From assembly GCA_016709025.1 (NCBI GenBank), contig JADJEQ010000006.1, positions 1 to 64,000 on the forward strand: DNA of 64,000 nucleotides, in the 5' to 3' direction. Source of the DNA: Bacteroidales bacterium (GTDB lineage: Bacteria > Bacteroidota > Bacteroidia > Bacteroidales > Lentimicrobiaceae). The notes beneath the pieces were generated by a model, which ran no database searches, was not told where the DNA came from, and saw nothing but the letters and a program-made list of their open reading frames with translations. Every line of letters begins with the position of its first letter. The first letter of the stretch is position 1. This document shows positions 44,101 to 50,973 of this stretch, piece after piece. The translations under genes and the position numbers were made by a program.

Positions 44101-46864
44101 ACAGGCCCACACATACTGGCGTTTGAAAGGATTGGCTGTTGATCTTGTTATCTGGAACGAAGATTATGGTGCTTACAGGCAGATGTTGCAGGATCAGATT
44201 CTGGGCTTTATAACAACTGAGGCTTATAGTAACCAGGGGATCAATCAACCCGGTAACATTTACGTTAAATCTGCTGATCAGTTATCGACCGAAGACAGGG
44301 TACTTTTTGAGAGTGTTGCCCGCATCATTATTTTTGACAATAAAGGTAGCCTGGCTGATCAGGTTGGCCGGTTTGTCATTGATAAACCTTTGGTTCCTTC
44401 ATTTGATATTAAACCTAACACTTTCAGGGAATTAAAGTCGAATCTGGCTTTACCCGATGACCTTTTGTTTTTTAATGGCATGGGAGGGTTTACACCCGAT
44501 GGGAAAGAGTATAAAATTATCATAAATAAAAACAAGACGACTCAGGCGCCATGGGCCAATGTGATTGCTAACCCGGAATTCGGAACGGTTATTTCAGAGA
44601 GTGGATCAGCCTATACCTGGGCTTTGAATGCGCATGAATACCGCCTATCCCCATGGAGCAACGATCCGGTAACCGATGCCGGGGGAGAGGCATTTTATAT
44701 CCGCGATGAAGAAACAGGATCTTTCTGGTCACCGGCACCTTACCCCAAATCAGGGACAACACCTTATATTGTAACACATGGTTTTGGATACTCTGTTTTT
44801 GAGCACGCAGAATCAGGCATTTTTTCTGAGATGCGCGTATTTGTTGATAAAGAAAAGCCAGTAAAATTCATCATCCTCAAAGTTAAAAACCGGTCGGGAC
44901 GCGAACGAAAGCTTTCTGCCACGGGCTATATTGAAATGATCCTGGGCGATGTTCGTTCAAAAACAAATATGCATATTGTTTCAGAACAGGAACCTGAAAC
45001 CGGTGCCTTATTGTTCAGAAACAAGTATAACTCAGCTTTTTCAGACCGTGTTACATTTTTCAGGGTTGAAGCCATCAGCCCGGGATTTTCGACAGACCGT
45101 TCAGTCTTTATTGGAAGAAACAGAAGTCTTGAAGATCCACAGGCTATGTCGCGAAAAACACTTTCCGGCAGAATCGGAGCACGTTTGGATCCATGTGGTG
45201 CATTGCAGGTAAAGTATGACCTGCTCGACGGTGAGGAAAAGGAGATTGTTTTCCAACTCGGAAATGCATCGGATACCCAGGCAGTCATGGCACTCATCCA
45301 CCACTTTTCAAGAAAAGAACATGTGCTTCAGTCGCTGTTTGCGGTTAAGGAATACTGGAATGAAACATTGGGAGCTGTGCAGGTAACAACGCCTGATGAT
45401 TCACTTAATATTTTAGCCAATGGCTGGCTATCGTATCAGACGCTGGCTTGCCGCATTTTTGCACGAAGTGGTTTCTATCAATCAGGTGGTGCTTTTGGAT
45501 TCAGAGACCAGTTGCAGGATGTATTGTCATTGTTGTTTTCAAAACCTGAAATAGCCAGATCGCAGATATTGCTGAGTGCCTCAAGGCAATTCGCCGAAGG
45601 AGATGTTCAGCACTGGTGGCATCCTCCTGAAGGTCGGGGAGTGCGGACACGCTGCTCCGATGATCTGTTGTGGCTTCCTTTCGTAGTAACGCGCTATGTT
45701 GCCGTTACCGGTGATAAAGATTTACTCGATGTGCCGGTAGGTTTCCTCGAAGGAAGGCTTTTGCGCCTCGATGAAGATTCGTTGTACGATTTACCGGTTA
45801 ACACCACTTTAAGTGCATCCCTTTACGAACATTGTGTCAGAGCCATTAAATTCAGCCTGAGTTTCGGAGAGCATGGATTGCCATTCATCGGCTCAGGCGA
45901 CTGGAACGATGGCATGGACCAGGTAGGTAATAAAGGAAAGGGCGAAAGCGTTTGGCTTGCATTCTTTCTTTACGATGTGCTGATAGGTTTTATTGATCTG
46001 GCAAAACAATCCGGTGATCTTTCGTTTGCCGAAACCTGTGCAAAGGAGGCGGAAATTCTCAGACAAAATATCGAATCTTCCGCCTGGGATGGTGAGTGGT
46101 ATAAGCGCGCCTGGTTCGACGATGGTACTCCTTTGGGCTCGCATGTGAATACTGAATGCCGTATTGATGCCATTGCCCAGAGTTGGTCGGTCTTGTCAGG
46201 AGCGGCCGATGACCATCACAAGACTATCGCAATGGCCTCCCTTGATAAATACCTTGTTAAAAGAGATATGAAGCTTATTCAACTGCTCGATCCGCCGTTT
46301 GATCAGGATGGCCTCAATCCGGGTTATATCAAAGGTTATGTTCCTGGTGTCAGGGAGAATGGCGGGCAATATACCCATGCAGCTATTTGGGCACTCATGG
46401 CATTAGCGACGTTAGGTGACCGCGAAAAAGTATGGGAGTTGTACAGGATGATTAATCCCATAAGCCATTCTTCAAATCCGGAAGATGTTAAGGTTTATAA
46501 AGTAGAACCTTATGTGATGGCTGCTGATGTTTATGCAAATAAATCGCATGAGGGCAGGGGCGGATGGACCTGGTACACGGGTTCAGCAGGATGGATGTAC
46601 CAGTTTATTATATACTCTTTTCTGGGCCTTGAAAAGCAGGCTGATAAACTTACATTTAAACCTTGTTTCCCTAAAGAGTGGCCTTCTGTTTATATTACAT
46701 ATAAGTACGGAAATTCAACCTGGAAGATAACTGTTTACCAGGAAACCTCAGGTGAAGGTTCGTGGTGGAAAAGCAGCAGCGGGAAGGGTTTGGGAGATTC
46801 AATTCTACTCTTTGACGATGGCATGGAGCATGAAGTTGAGATGCATGTAAAGATCAAAGGTTGA
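38108..46864 (+). CDS. ndvB: Cyclic beta-1,2-glucan synthase (NdvB/Cgs type)
   Basis: 2918 residues, close to the length of the Brucella and rhizobial enzymes. Domains in order: N-terminal cytosolic region; TM helices about 442-497; GT84-type glycosyltransferase with D660-S-D662 and the HHRWIRGDWQ acceptor motif at 806; more TM helices about 851-890 and 976-1019; a glycoamylase-like domain about 1080-1600 (SGNLIGHVLTLKQGI, GVPWGISES at 1466, AYNEVDAGMNYQYRAFG); then two GH94 beta-sandwich regions and the GH94 catalytic barrel (QLQDVLSLL, GSGDWNDGM with catalytic D2601). In characterised enzymes these initiate, elongate, cyclise and length-trim a beta-1,2-glucan of the periplasm, used for osmotic adaptation and host interaction. 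The frame is intact throughout. The start at 38108 or the ATG at 38156 are equally plausible. No cgmA/ndvA-type exporter is adjacent. Confidence 0.95.
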   Translation: MCLSMLLKHEVLNFATMINAKTGLVPDIFSLLRLRYRNSSSFRNTDNLEPFRSELFSSEQMNQHGEVLARSHKLLKRNSGDQLLKRLDENEKTLLEVRKLLVESIRTGKNIVTPAAEWLLDNFYLIEEQIVISRKHLPKGYSENLPYLANGISAGMPRVYDIVLEIISHSDGRVDIKSLTSFIDAYQKYTVLTLGELWAIPIMLRLAVIENLRRIAVSVAMDLTDQNLADFWADKMMVTLEKEPGNLVLTVADMVRTKPLLEAPFVAAFTRKLQGKGPALALPLSWMEQQLLGVGLNSSDLVRQENHKQAADQVSVRNSIGTLRFLGGMDWQEFVETLSHVEQVLRQDRNGTYSQMDFSTRDSYRHVVETMAKYSPLSETEIAEKVVELAGENTGEDPESKRKEHVGYYLIDKGLKTTEVAVGMRYSLRQRINRMAGRMPVFIYIASILSLTIAITSAVGYYTYSYGVHNWMMLTLVCLLIASGSAQLAVSLVNWLSTILVKPKQLPRMDFSKGIPHECRTLVVVPTMLSGKDYIEELIEALEIRYLSNREENLHFGLLTDFLDADEEHIPGDEELLGLANRRIADLNEKYYQSEQEVFFLLHRPRKWNPREMKWMGYERKRGKLAALNAFILGKSQDEFSLVTGNFRILTNVRYVITLDSDTQMPREAAWKFIATMAHPLNKAIYNEEKRRVTDGYGILQPRVGSGIPKGAQSLYLQIQGDVSGIDPYTRVSSDVYQDLFREGSFIGKGIYDVEIFEQALHQVFQENRILSHDLIEGCYTRSGLISDVLLYDDNPSQYSADIKRHHRWIRGDWQIGAWLMPYITMGTGKMVVNKLSALSKWKIFDNLRRSMLPLTLLLLLLLGLTILPVAGFWIIAVSVILLFTPLAEAGWKVFHKPNDLRFTAHLAEIGDLIKNAIVRFMFTIAVLPYEALKFTDAVLRTNWRLNVTRKKLLEWTPSASASRNARNDLVSSYRSMWIAPFAALACIAFFIYMSPEKLYFASPVIFLWLFTPAISWWFSKPIAEDNPNLTDDQIAFLHKSARKTWSFFEQFVTAEENWLPPDNFQEQPFPVIAHRTSPTNIGLSLLANLSAYDFGYITGNELIVRCRNAMGSLLKMERFRGHFYNWYNTLTLDTLRPRYVSSVDSGNLIGHVLTLKQGILALTDQPVFRRNIFEGFRSTVLIIRDLSKSEPQGTTDTILKLLEKAIQGETLTLTDIKKHLDSLTILAGVLNSQQNAGDTELNTWTNRFLSQIQRIRDDIAELIPWIDLLPAPDEMVLDAESDFIPSFSNIPELAELISHRLDVYELTATGTENRQWIAEMRSRLEIGISQVPDRLTIIGQLAENCERLSTVEYDFLYDKSTRLLSIGYNAEEQRRDNSYYDLLASEARLAVFVGIAQGKLPQESWFALGRLLTNSSGEPILISWSGSMFEYLMPQLVMPTYENTLLYQTNKATLKRQIEYGGQRGVPWGISESAYNEVDAGMNYQYRAFGVPGLGLKRGLEADLVIAPYASMMALMISPAKACSNLQLMTSEGFEGDYGFYEAIDYTTSRQPRGKTHSILYSYMAHHQGMSFLSLAYLLLGKPMQQRFVSELRFQATLLLLQERIPRATIFYAHTADIIETHSPADDVQIRSISSPNTRMPEIQLLSNGNYQAMISNSGAGYSRWKGFAVTRWREDATKEDRGIFCYIKDKGTERIWSNTHQPTLQPAEDYEAVFSQGRIEFRRQDNGFITKTEIVISPEDDTEMRRIRLTNKNLTTRVLEITSYAEVVLASQASDESHPSFSNLFVQTEILPEHKAILCTRRPRSKDEMPPWMFHLMDAHNTVIEDVSYETDRMKFIGRGKSLVNPQAMEVESLSGSQGSVLDPVVAIRYRISMKPNQTAIIDMIYGISESREGCEALMHKYQDRYLKKRAFELSWTHSQVLLRQIKATEADAQLFNRMAASVVFANPELRAETSVIQINNRGQSGLWSHSVSGDLPIVLLRVYEPDNVDLVKQMIQAHTYWRLKGLAVDLVIWNEDYGAYRQMLQDQILGFITTEAYSNQGINQPGNIYVKSADQLSTEDRVLFESVARIIIFDNKGSLADQVGRFVIDKPLVPSFDIKPNTFRELKSNLALPDDLLFFNGMGGFTPDGKEYKIIINKNKTTQAPWANVIANPEFGTVISESGSAYTWALNAHEYRLSPWSNDPVTDAGGEAFYIRDEETGSFWSPAPYPKSGTTPYIVTHGFGYSVFEHAESGIFSEMRVFVDKEKPVKFIILKVKNRSGRERKLSATGYIEMILGDVRSKTNMHIVSEQEPETGALLFRNKYNSAFSDRVTFFRVEAISPGFSTDRSVFIGRNRSLEDPQAMSRKTLSGRIGARLDPCGALQVKYDLLDGEEKEIVFQLGNASDTQAVMALIHHFSRKEHVLQSLFAVKEYWNETLGAVQVTTPDDSLNILANGWLSYQTLACRIFARSGFYQSGGAFGFRDQLQDVLSLLFSKPEIARSQILLSASRQFAEGDVQHWWHPPEGRGVRTRCSDDLLWLPFVVTRYVAVTGDKDLLDVPVGFLEGRLLRLDEDSLYDLPVNTTLSASLYEHCVRAIKFSLSFGEHGLPFIGSGDWNDGMDQVGNKGKGESVWLAFFLYDVLIGFIDLAKQSGDLSFAETCAKEAEILRQNIESSAWDGEWYKRAWFDDGTPLGSHVNTECRIDAIAQSWSVLSGAADDHHKTIAMASLDKYLVKRDMKLIQLLDPPFDQDGLNPGYIKGYVPGVRENGGQYTHAAIWALMALATLGDREKVWELYRMINPISHSSNPEDVKVYKVEPYVMAADVYANKSHEGRGGWTWYTGSAGWMYQFIIYSFLGLEKQADKLTFKPCFPKEWPSVYITYKYGNSTWKITVYQETSGEGSWWKSSSGKGLGDSILLFDDGMEHEVEMHVKIKG

Positions 46865-46867
46865 ACC

Positions 46868-46918
46868 ATTCTACTCTCCCGATCTCTTTGTCGGGAGAGT
46901 AGAATTCACTTCTTCTTT
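46868..46918 (+). terminator. Strong terminator after the glucan synthase gene
   Basis: ATTCTACTCTCCCGA (46868-46882) pairs perfectly with TCGGGAGAGTAGAAT (46891-46905) across an 8-nt loop, followed by TCACTTCTTCTTTTTT. It begins four bases after the stop. Confidence 0.9.
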
Positions 46919-47058
46919 TTTGACCTTTTGGAGCATGTTTATGTTTTGATTTCCTGGAAAATTATTTTGACAATGCGCAGTGATTTTAATTTATCGCTGT
47001 AATTTTGCATTTGTAACCATTGAATGCCAGACTGTATAGTAAAATCTAAACACTCAAA

Positions 47059-47448
47059 ATGAAAACACGAAACAGAGCATTGTTCTGGATACCACGTATT
47101 CTTTGCATTTTGGCAATACTTTTCATCGCCATGTTCGCCCTCGATGCATTTGAGCAAGGTTTAAGCATCTGGCAGCAACTGGCCGGCTTTGCAATCCACC
47201 TGATTCCCTCACTTATACTGCTTGTTGTGCTTATTTTCGCATGGAAACGGGAGTTGGCCGGAGGTGTCATATTTACGCTCATCGGCTTGGTTTTCAGTCC
47301 GATTGTATTTTATCACAATTATAATCTGAATCATTCTATATGGATGAGTCTGGGAATTATACTCATGGTTACTTTCCCCTTCATCCTGACAGGCATTTTG
47401 TTCATTATAAACCATTTTAAAAGGAACAAAGAGGCGCACCAGGGTTGA
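47059..47448 (+). CDS. Small four-helix membrane protein, unknown function
   Basis: 129 residues with four transmembrane helices (RILCILAILFIAMFALDAF, LAGFAIHLIPSLILLVVLIF, GGVIFTLIGLVFSPIVFYHN, MSLGIILMVTFPFILTGILF). It resembles small conserved membrane proteins of unknown function found in many bacteria. No catalytic residues. The -7-like box TAATTTTG at 47000-47007 precedes the ATG at 47059. Single gene. Confidence 0.8.
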   Translation: MKTRNRALFWIPRILCILAILFIAMFALDAFEQGLSIWQQLAGFAIHLIPSLILLVVLIFAWKRELAGGVIFTLIGLVFSPIVFYHNYNLNHSIWMSLGIILMVTFPFILTGILFIINHFKRNKEAHQG

Positions 47449-47543
47449 AATACTTCCGGATATCTGAACAGAAATAACATTTTCCTATTCCGGATTGCAA
47501 ATTTCAATATTGGTGCGATTGTATACCTTCATTCTATTTAGGT

Positions 47544-47551
47544 TACTTTTG
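47544..47551 (+). promoter_or_regulatory. -7 box of the GNAT gene
   Basis: TACTTTTG matches TAnnTTTG. A TTG at 47519-47521 is 22 bp upstream and may be the -33 element. The ATG at 47588 is 36 bp downstream, which supports that start over the longer frame from 47495, which would begin upstream of the promoter. Confidence 0.5.
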
Positions 47552-47587
47552 CAAGTTGTTGGTTTATTACACCCTCCTGAAATTATT

Positions 47588-48091
47588 ATGATACAAACTC
47601 CGCGACTTTTTCTGATACCGTTGACTTATAGTCAGTTGCTAATGTATTTGAAAAATGACGGCTCACTGGAACAGGAACTGAACTTAAATGCTTCTGTAAG
47701 AGAAATATCCCCTGAACTCAAAGAGGCACTTGAAGAAACCATCATACCCCACGTAGCAGATCAGTCAAAAAATTATCTTTTTTCTACGCTCTGGACGGTT
47801 ATTCTGAAGGAAAAGAACCAGATGTCGGGCGATCTGTGTTTTTATGGTGAACCAAATGAAAACGATGAAATTGAAATTGGTTATGGAACGTACGAAGCAT
47901 TCAGGGGCAGAGGATACATGACAGAAGCGGTCAGGGGTATCCTGGAATGGGCACACCGGCAACCTGGATTAAAAGCCGTTGTTGCATCTACAGAAAAGCT
48001 AAACGCAGCCTCATTCGCCGTACTGGAGAAGAACCATTTTTTCAAAACAGGAGAAAGTGACACGCTTTTTCACTGGCGATTGGATATGTAG
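47588..48091 (+). CDS. GNAT family N-acetyltransferase
   Basis: 167 residues of the RimJ/RimL-like GNAT group. N-terminal TPRLFLIPLTYSQL, then the beta4 segment EIEIGYGTYEAFRGRGYMTE, with the acetyl-CoA pyrophosphate loop (R/Q)GRGY, and AVVASTEKLNAASFAVLEKN with the typical asparagine-containing NxxSxxVLEK motif. It transfers acetyl from acetyl-CoA to an amine; the substrate is unknown. I use the internal ATG at 47588, because the 31 codons before it overlap the -7 box. Confidence 0.88.
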   Translation: MIQTPRLFLIPLTYSQLLMYLKNDGSLEQELNLNASVREISPELKEALEETIIPHVADQSKNYLFSTLWTVILKEKNQMSGDLCFYGEPNENDEIEIGYGTYEAFRGRGYMTEAVRGILEWAHRQPGLKAVVASTEKLNAASFAVLEKNHFFKTGESDTLFHWRLDM

Positions 48092-48234
48092 TTAATGAAA
48101 ATCCGCGATTCCAGGCTTGAAAAGGTTATTGGGAAGCTGCTTGCCCGAAAGAAGCAACCCGGAAAATAAAAATTGAAATTCAGGCAAATCCTGAAAAGGT
48201 ATCATACTGGTAGAAAATCACAATAAAGAGAATA

Positions 48235-49344
48235 ATGGATAGTGCTGAAAAAGAAATGATTGTAAAAACATCGGCCGGCGAAATTCAGGTTGACCGTCCA
48301 ACCCCGATAATCTCTGACATCGAAGTCGTATTATATAAACAGCGCATGCCGCCACAGTATGCTGTGGATGCCCTGGTTGAAGGATATTCTGTTTTAATTG
48401 GTGATTATTACAGCAGTGGCCTGGCTATTCTGAATCAACTGAAAAGTTATGTGAACACCACATACCCAGATCAATCTTTCCAGGGACAGAGAGAAGCCCG
48501 GTCTGCTTACCGTGAGCTTTCTCACAGACTACTTCTCAAAATAGCAGACAACAAACTGATGGTGAAAAAGGCGCCTGAAACAGGCTGGCTTAAAATATTG
48601 TACCCGGGCCTTCCGGTTTTCCTGTTACCTTTCCCCCAGGTTCAGGGTCTGAACAGCTCCTGGCAATGGTACGAAAAAGGCATTTATATTCCTGTGCTTC
48701 GTAAAAAACTATTTCCGTGGTTTGGGACATATTTCCCGACCCGTTTCGAACACCTCGAACTGTTTGAAAACTGGCTGAAGAATTACCGGGGTCCGAAGGA
48801 ATCGGCCATTGATGTGGGAACAGGGTGCGGAGTACTGACTTTCCAGATGTTGAAGCATGGATTTTCAAAAGTAAGCGCTACCGATTCCAATCCGAATGCC
48901 ATCATCGGAGTTGATGAATACCTTGATAAAAACCAACTGCATTCCAGGGTGGATCTTCACCATGGCGATCTCTTTGCCGGTTGCGGCCTTTCTACGGAAC
49001 TGATTGTCTTTAATCCGCCCTGGCTTCCATCGGCTTATAATCCGGGAGGCATTGACAGCGCCATTTATTATGAAGGCGATTTTTTTCCCCGGTTCTTTAG
49101 TGAAGCTGCGATGCGCCTGAAACAGGGTGGGAGAGTGGCTGTATTGTTTTCAAACCTCGCAGAGGCCATCAATCCGGAAACAGAACATCCTGTAAAATCA
49201 GAACTGGCAAACGGCGGAAGGTTCATCAAGGAACAATATGTCGAAAAGCAGGTTCGCCCCGCGTCAAAAAAGACAAAAAGAAATCAGGAATGGCGTTCTG
49301 GTGAAAAGGTTGAATTGTGGGTGCTGAAGCTGATGAATGGCTGA
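48235..49344 (+). CDS. SAM-dependent methyltransferase, HemK-like
   Basis: 369 residues. The N-terminal 180 residues are not recognised. The C-terminal part is a class I Rossmann methyltransferase: motif I AIDVGTGCGVLTF, the acidic residue after beta2 in SATDSNPNAI, and motif IV VFNPPW. (N/D)PP(Y/W) is typical of enzymes that methylate planar or amide nitrogens, such as PrmC glutamine methyltransferases and MTS-type RNA methyltransferases. Substrate unknown. It is a single gene, convergent with the adenylate kinase gene across a long palindrome. Confidence 0.88.
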   Translation: MDSAEKEMIVKTSAGEIQVDRPTPIISDIEVVLYKQRMPPQYAVDALVEGYSVLIGDYYSSGLAILNQLKSYVNTTYPDQSFQGQREARSAYRELSHRLLLKIADNKLMVKKAPETGWLKILYPGLPVFLLPFPQVQGLNSSWQWYEKGIYIPVLRKKLFPWFGTYFPTRFEHLELFENWLKNYRGPKESAIDVGTGCGVLTFQMLKHGFSKVSATDSNPNAIIGVDEYLDKNQLHSRVDLHHGDLFAGCGLSTELIVFNPPWLPSAYNPGGIDSAIYYEGDFFPRFFSEAAMRLKQGGRVAVLFSNLAEAINPETEHPVKSELANGGRFIKEQYVEKQVRPASKKTKRNQEWRSGEKVELWVLKLMNG

Positions 49345-49361
49345 TGGCCGTTATTCTAAAT

Positions 49362-49444
49362 GAGCAGGGACACGACATGCTGTATCGCTGTATCAATATA
49401 TAAAAGTAGGGACACGACATGTCGTGTCCCTACTTTTATATATT
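49362..49444. repeat. GTAGGGACACGACATG palindrome, 50-bp perfect copy plus degenerate half
   Basis: A perfect 50-bp palindrome at 49395-49444 shares its central 28 bp with the copy at 23535-23580 but has different, still complementary AT flanks (AATATATAAAA / TTTTATATATT). A degraded half-copy, GCAGGGACACGACATGC, lies at 49362-49378. It sits between convergent genes and can act as a bidirectional terminator. Confidence 0.85.
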
Positions 49445-49473
49445 ATCGTGTCCCAGAAATTTTATAAAATGAA

Positions 49474-50643
49474 TTACCTCAATCTCTTAAACCCGGTTTC
49501 AATTTCCTGCGAGATCCGCTCAAACACCTCCTCAAAAGTACCCAGCCCGTCAACTTTTGTTACACCATGCAGTTGTTTGTACTTATCAATAACCGGCACT
49601 GTTTTGGTTTCGTGTTCCTGAAGGCGTTTGACAATCCTGGCAGTGCTGTTGTCGTAAGGCATGCAACCTTCGGTTTTACTGCGGGCATCCAGCCGGCTGA
49701 TCAGTTCGAGTGTAGGAACCTCAATTTCAATGATCTGAGAAATTGAAGAACCGTGCTTTTTCAACAAACCATCGAGGATATAAGACTGAACCAGGGTCCT
49801 GGGAAAACCCTTGAAAATGAACCCTTTGATGTCTTTACTATCAGCAAGTTTCTTCTCAATCAGCTGAACAACAATTTCATCCGGAACCAGTTGGCCATTT
49901 TCATAAAGTTCATTAATCTTTTTACCGGTTTCGGTATTCAGTTTAATTTCCTGGTCCAGCATGGGGCCGGTGGCCACATATTCCAGCCCGAAGTGCCGGG
50001 CCAGGGCTTTGCCCTGCGAACCACGCCCTGAACCCGGATAGCCGAACAATACGATGTTAAACAGACTCTTACTAAGCTCCTGCCTGATGATCTGCGTGAT
50101 CTGTTCATGCACTTCCTCAATGCCGGAAGTCCCGTCCACCTCAACATAAATGCCCCTGTCCTTGTAGAATTGAAGCACAGGCAGTGTTTTATCGTTATAC
50201 TCCTTTAACCTGTTGCGGATTACCTGCTCGTTGTCGTCGCTGCGGCCAGAGGTAAGTCCCCGGTTCATCAGCCGCTTTACCGATTCTTCTTCCGGAACGT
50301 TCAGGCTGATCAGGCAATTGAGTGATGTATGAAGTTTGATCATCAGCCCTTCGAGAATATAGGCCTGGATATAGGTGCGGGGAAAACCATCGAACAGGAA
50401 TCCATTTGAACCCGGATTTTCAGTTATGGTCTTTTCAATAATCTGTACAATAATTTCATCGGGCACCAGCCCCCCTGAAGCAATGATACTTTGGGCCTCA
50501 AGTCCGAGCCTGGTCTTTTCAGCCATTTCTTTTCTCAACAGATCACCGGTAGAAATGTAATACAGGTTGTATTTTGAGGTAAGAAATTCCGACTGGGTTC
50601 CTTTTCCTGCACCCGGAGGGCCAAACAGGGCGATGTTTAACAT
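49474..50643 (-). CDS. adk: Adenylate kinase with a second, degenerate kinase domain
   Basis: 389 residues made of two tandem adenylate kinase domains. Domain 1 (1-190) is canonical: P-loop GPPGAGKGTQ at 8-17 with K14, AMP site STGDLLR at 31-37, DGFPRT at 85-90, and a short LID with GRSDDN. Domain 2 (194-389) keeps the fold pattern (GYPGSGRGSQ, KGFPRT, TKTVPVIDKY) but has R207 for the P-loop Lys, S209 for Thr, ATGPMLD in place of STGDLLR, K278 for Asp in DGFPRT and no LID arginines. Domain 1 should interconvert ATP, ADP and AMP; domain 2 is probably non-catalytic. This differs from the usual single-domain Adk of about 190 residues. The palindrome downstream may terminate it. Confidence 0.92.
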   Translation of the reverse strand: MLNIALFGPPGAGKGTQSEFLTSKYNLYYISTGDLLRKEMAEKTRLGLEAQSIIASGGLVPDEIIVQIIEKTITENPGSNGFLFDGFPRTYIQAYILEGLMIKLHTSLNCLISLNVPEEESVKRLMNRGLTSGRSDDNEQVIRNRLKEYNDKTLPVLQFYKDRGIYVEVDGTSGIEEVHEQITQIIRQELSKSLFNIVLFGYPGSGRGSQGKALARHFGLEYVATGPMLDQEIKLNTETGKKINELYENGQLVPDEIVVQLIEKKLADSKDIKGFIFKGFPRTLVQSYILDGLLKKHGSSISQIIEIEVPTLELISRLDARSKTEGCMPYDNSTARIVKRLQEHETKTVPVIDKYKQLHGVTKVDGLGTFEEVFERISQEIETGFKRLR

Positions 50644-50973
50644 GATGGCAAATGTTTACAGATGATTCTTCATAACCATTGAGTGAAAGCACCCGTTTAA
50701 AAGTGCAACCACCTGACTGTTTGATAACAATTTCATTATATAAAGGTCCGCACTAAAGGACAGGACTATTCAATACAGCATCTTTGCTAAAAGCCCTCAA
50801 ATTTAACATTTTCCGGCATTCATGTATATTATTGACTGTTTGTATTGCCAGTGAATAAAGTTTCCTATACATTTACAGCAATCATATTTCGTGTGAATAT
50901 TTGTTGGTATTTATTTTTATCGATTTGTCTATTATCTGATTATTCTTCATATAAATATTGAAATCTATCTGTT
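50644..50973. other. Intergenic between divergent genes, no gene seen
   Basis: About 330 AT-rich bases between the adenylate kinase gene (-) and the YwqK-repeat gene (+). No coding frame or clear hairpin. It must hold two divergent promoters, but I cannot assign boxes with confidence. Confidence 0.4.
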
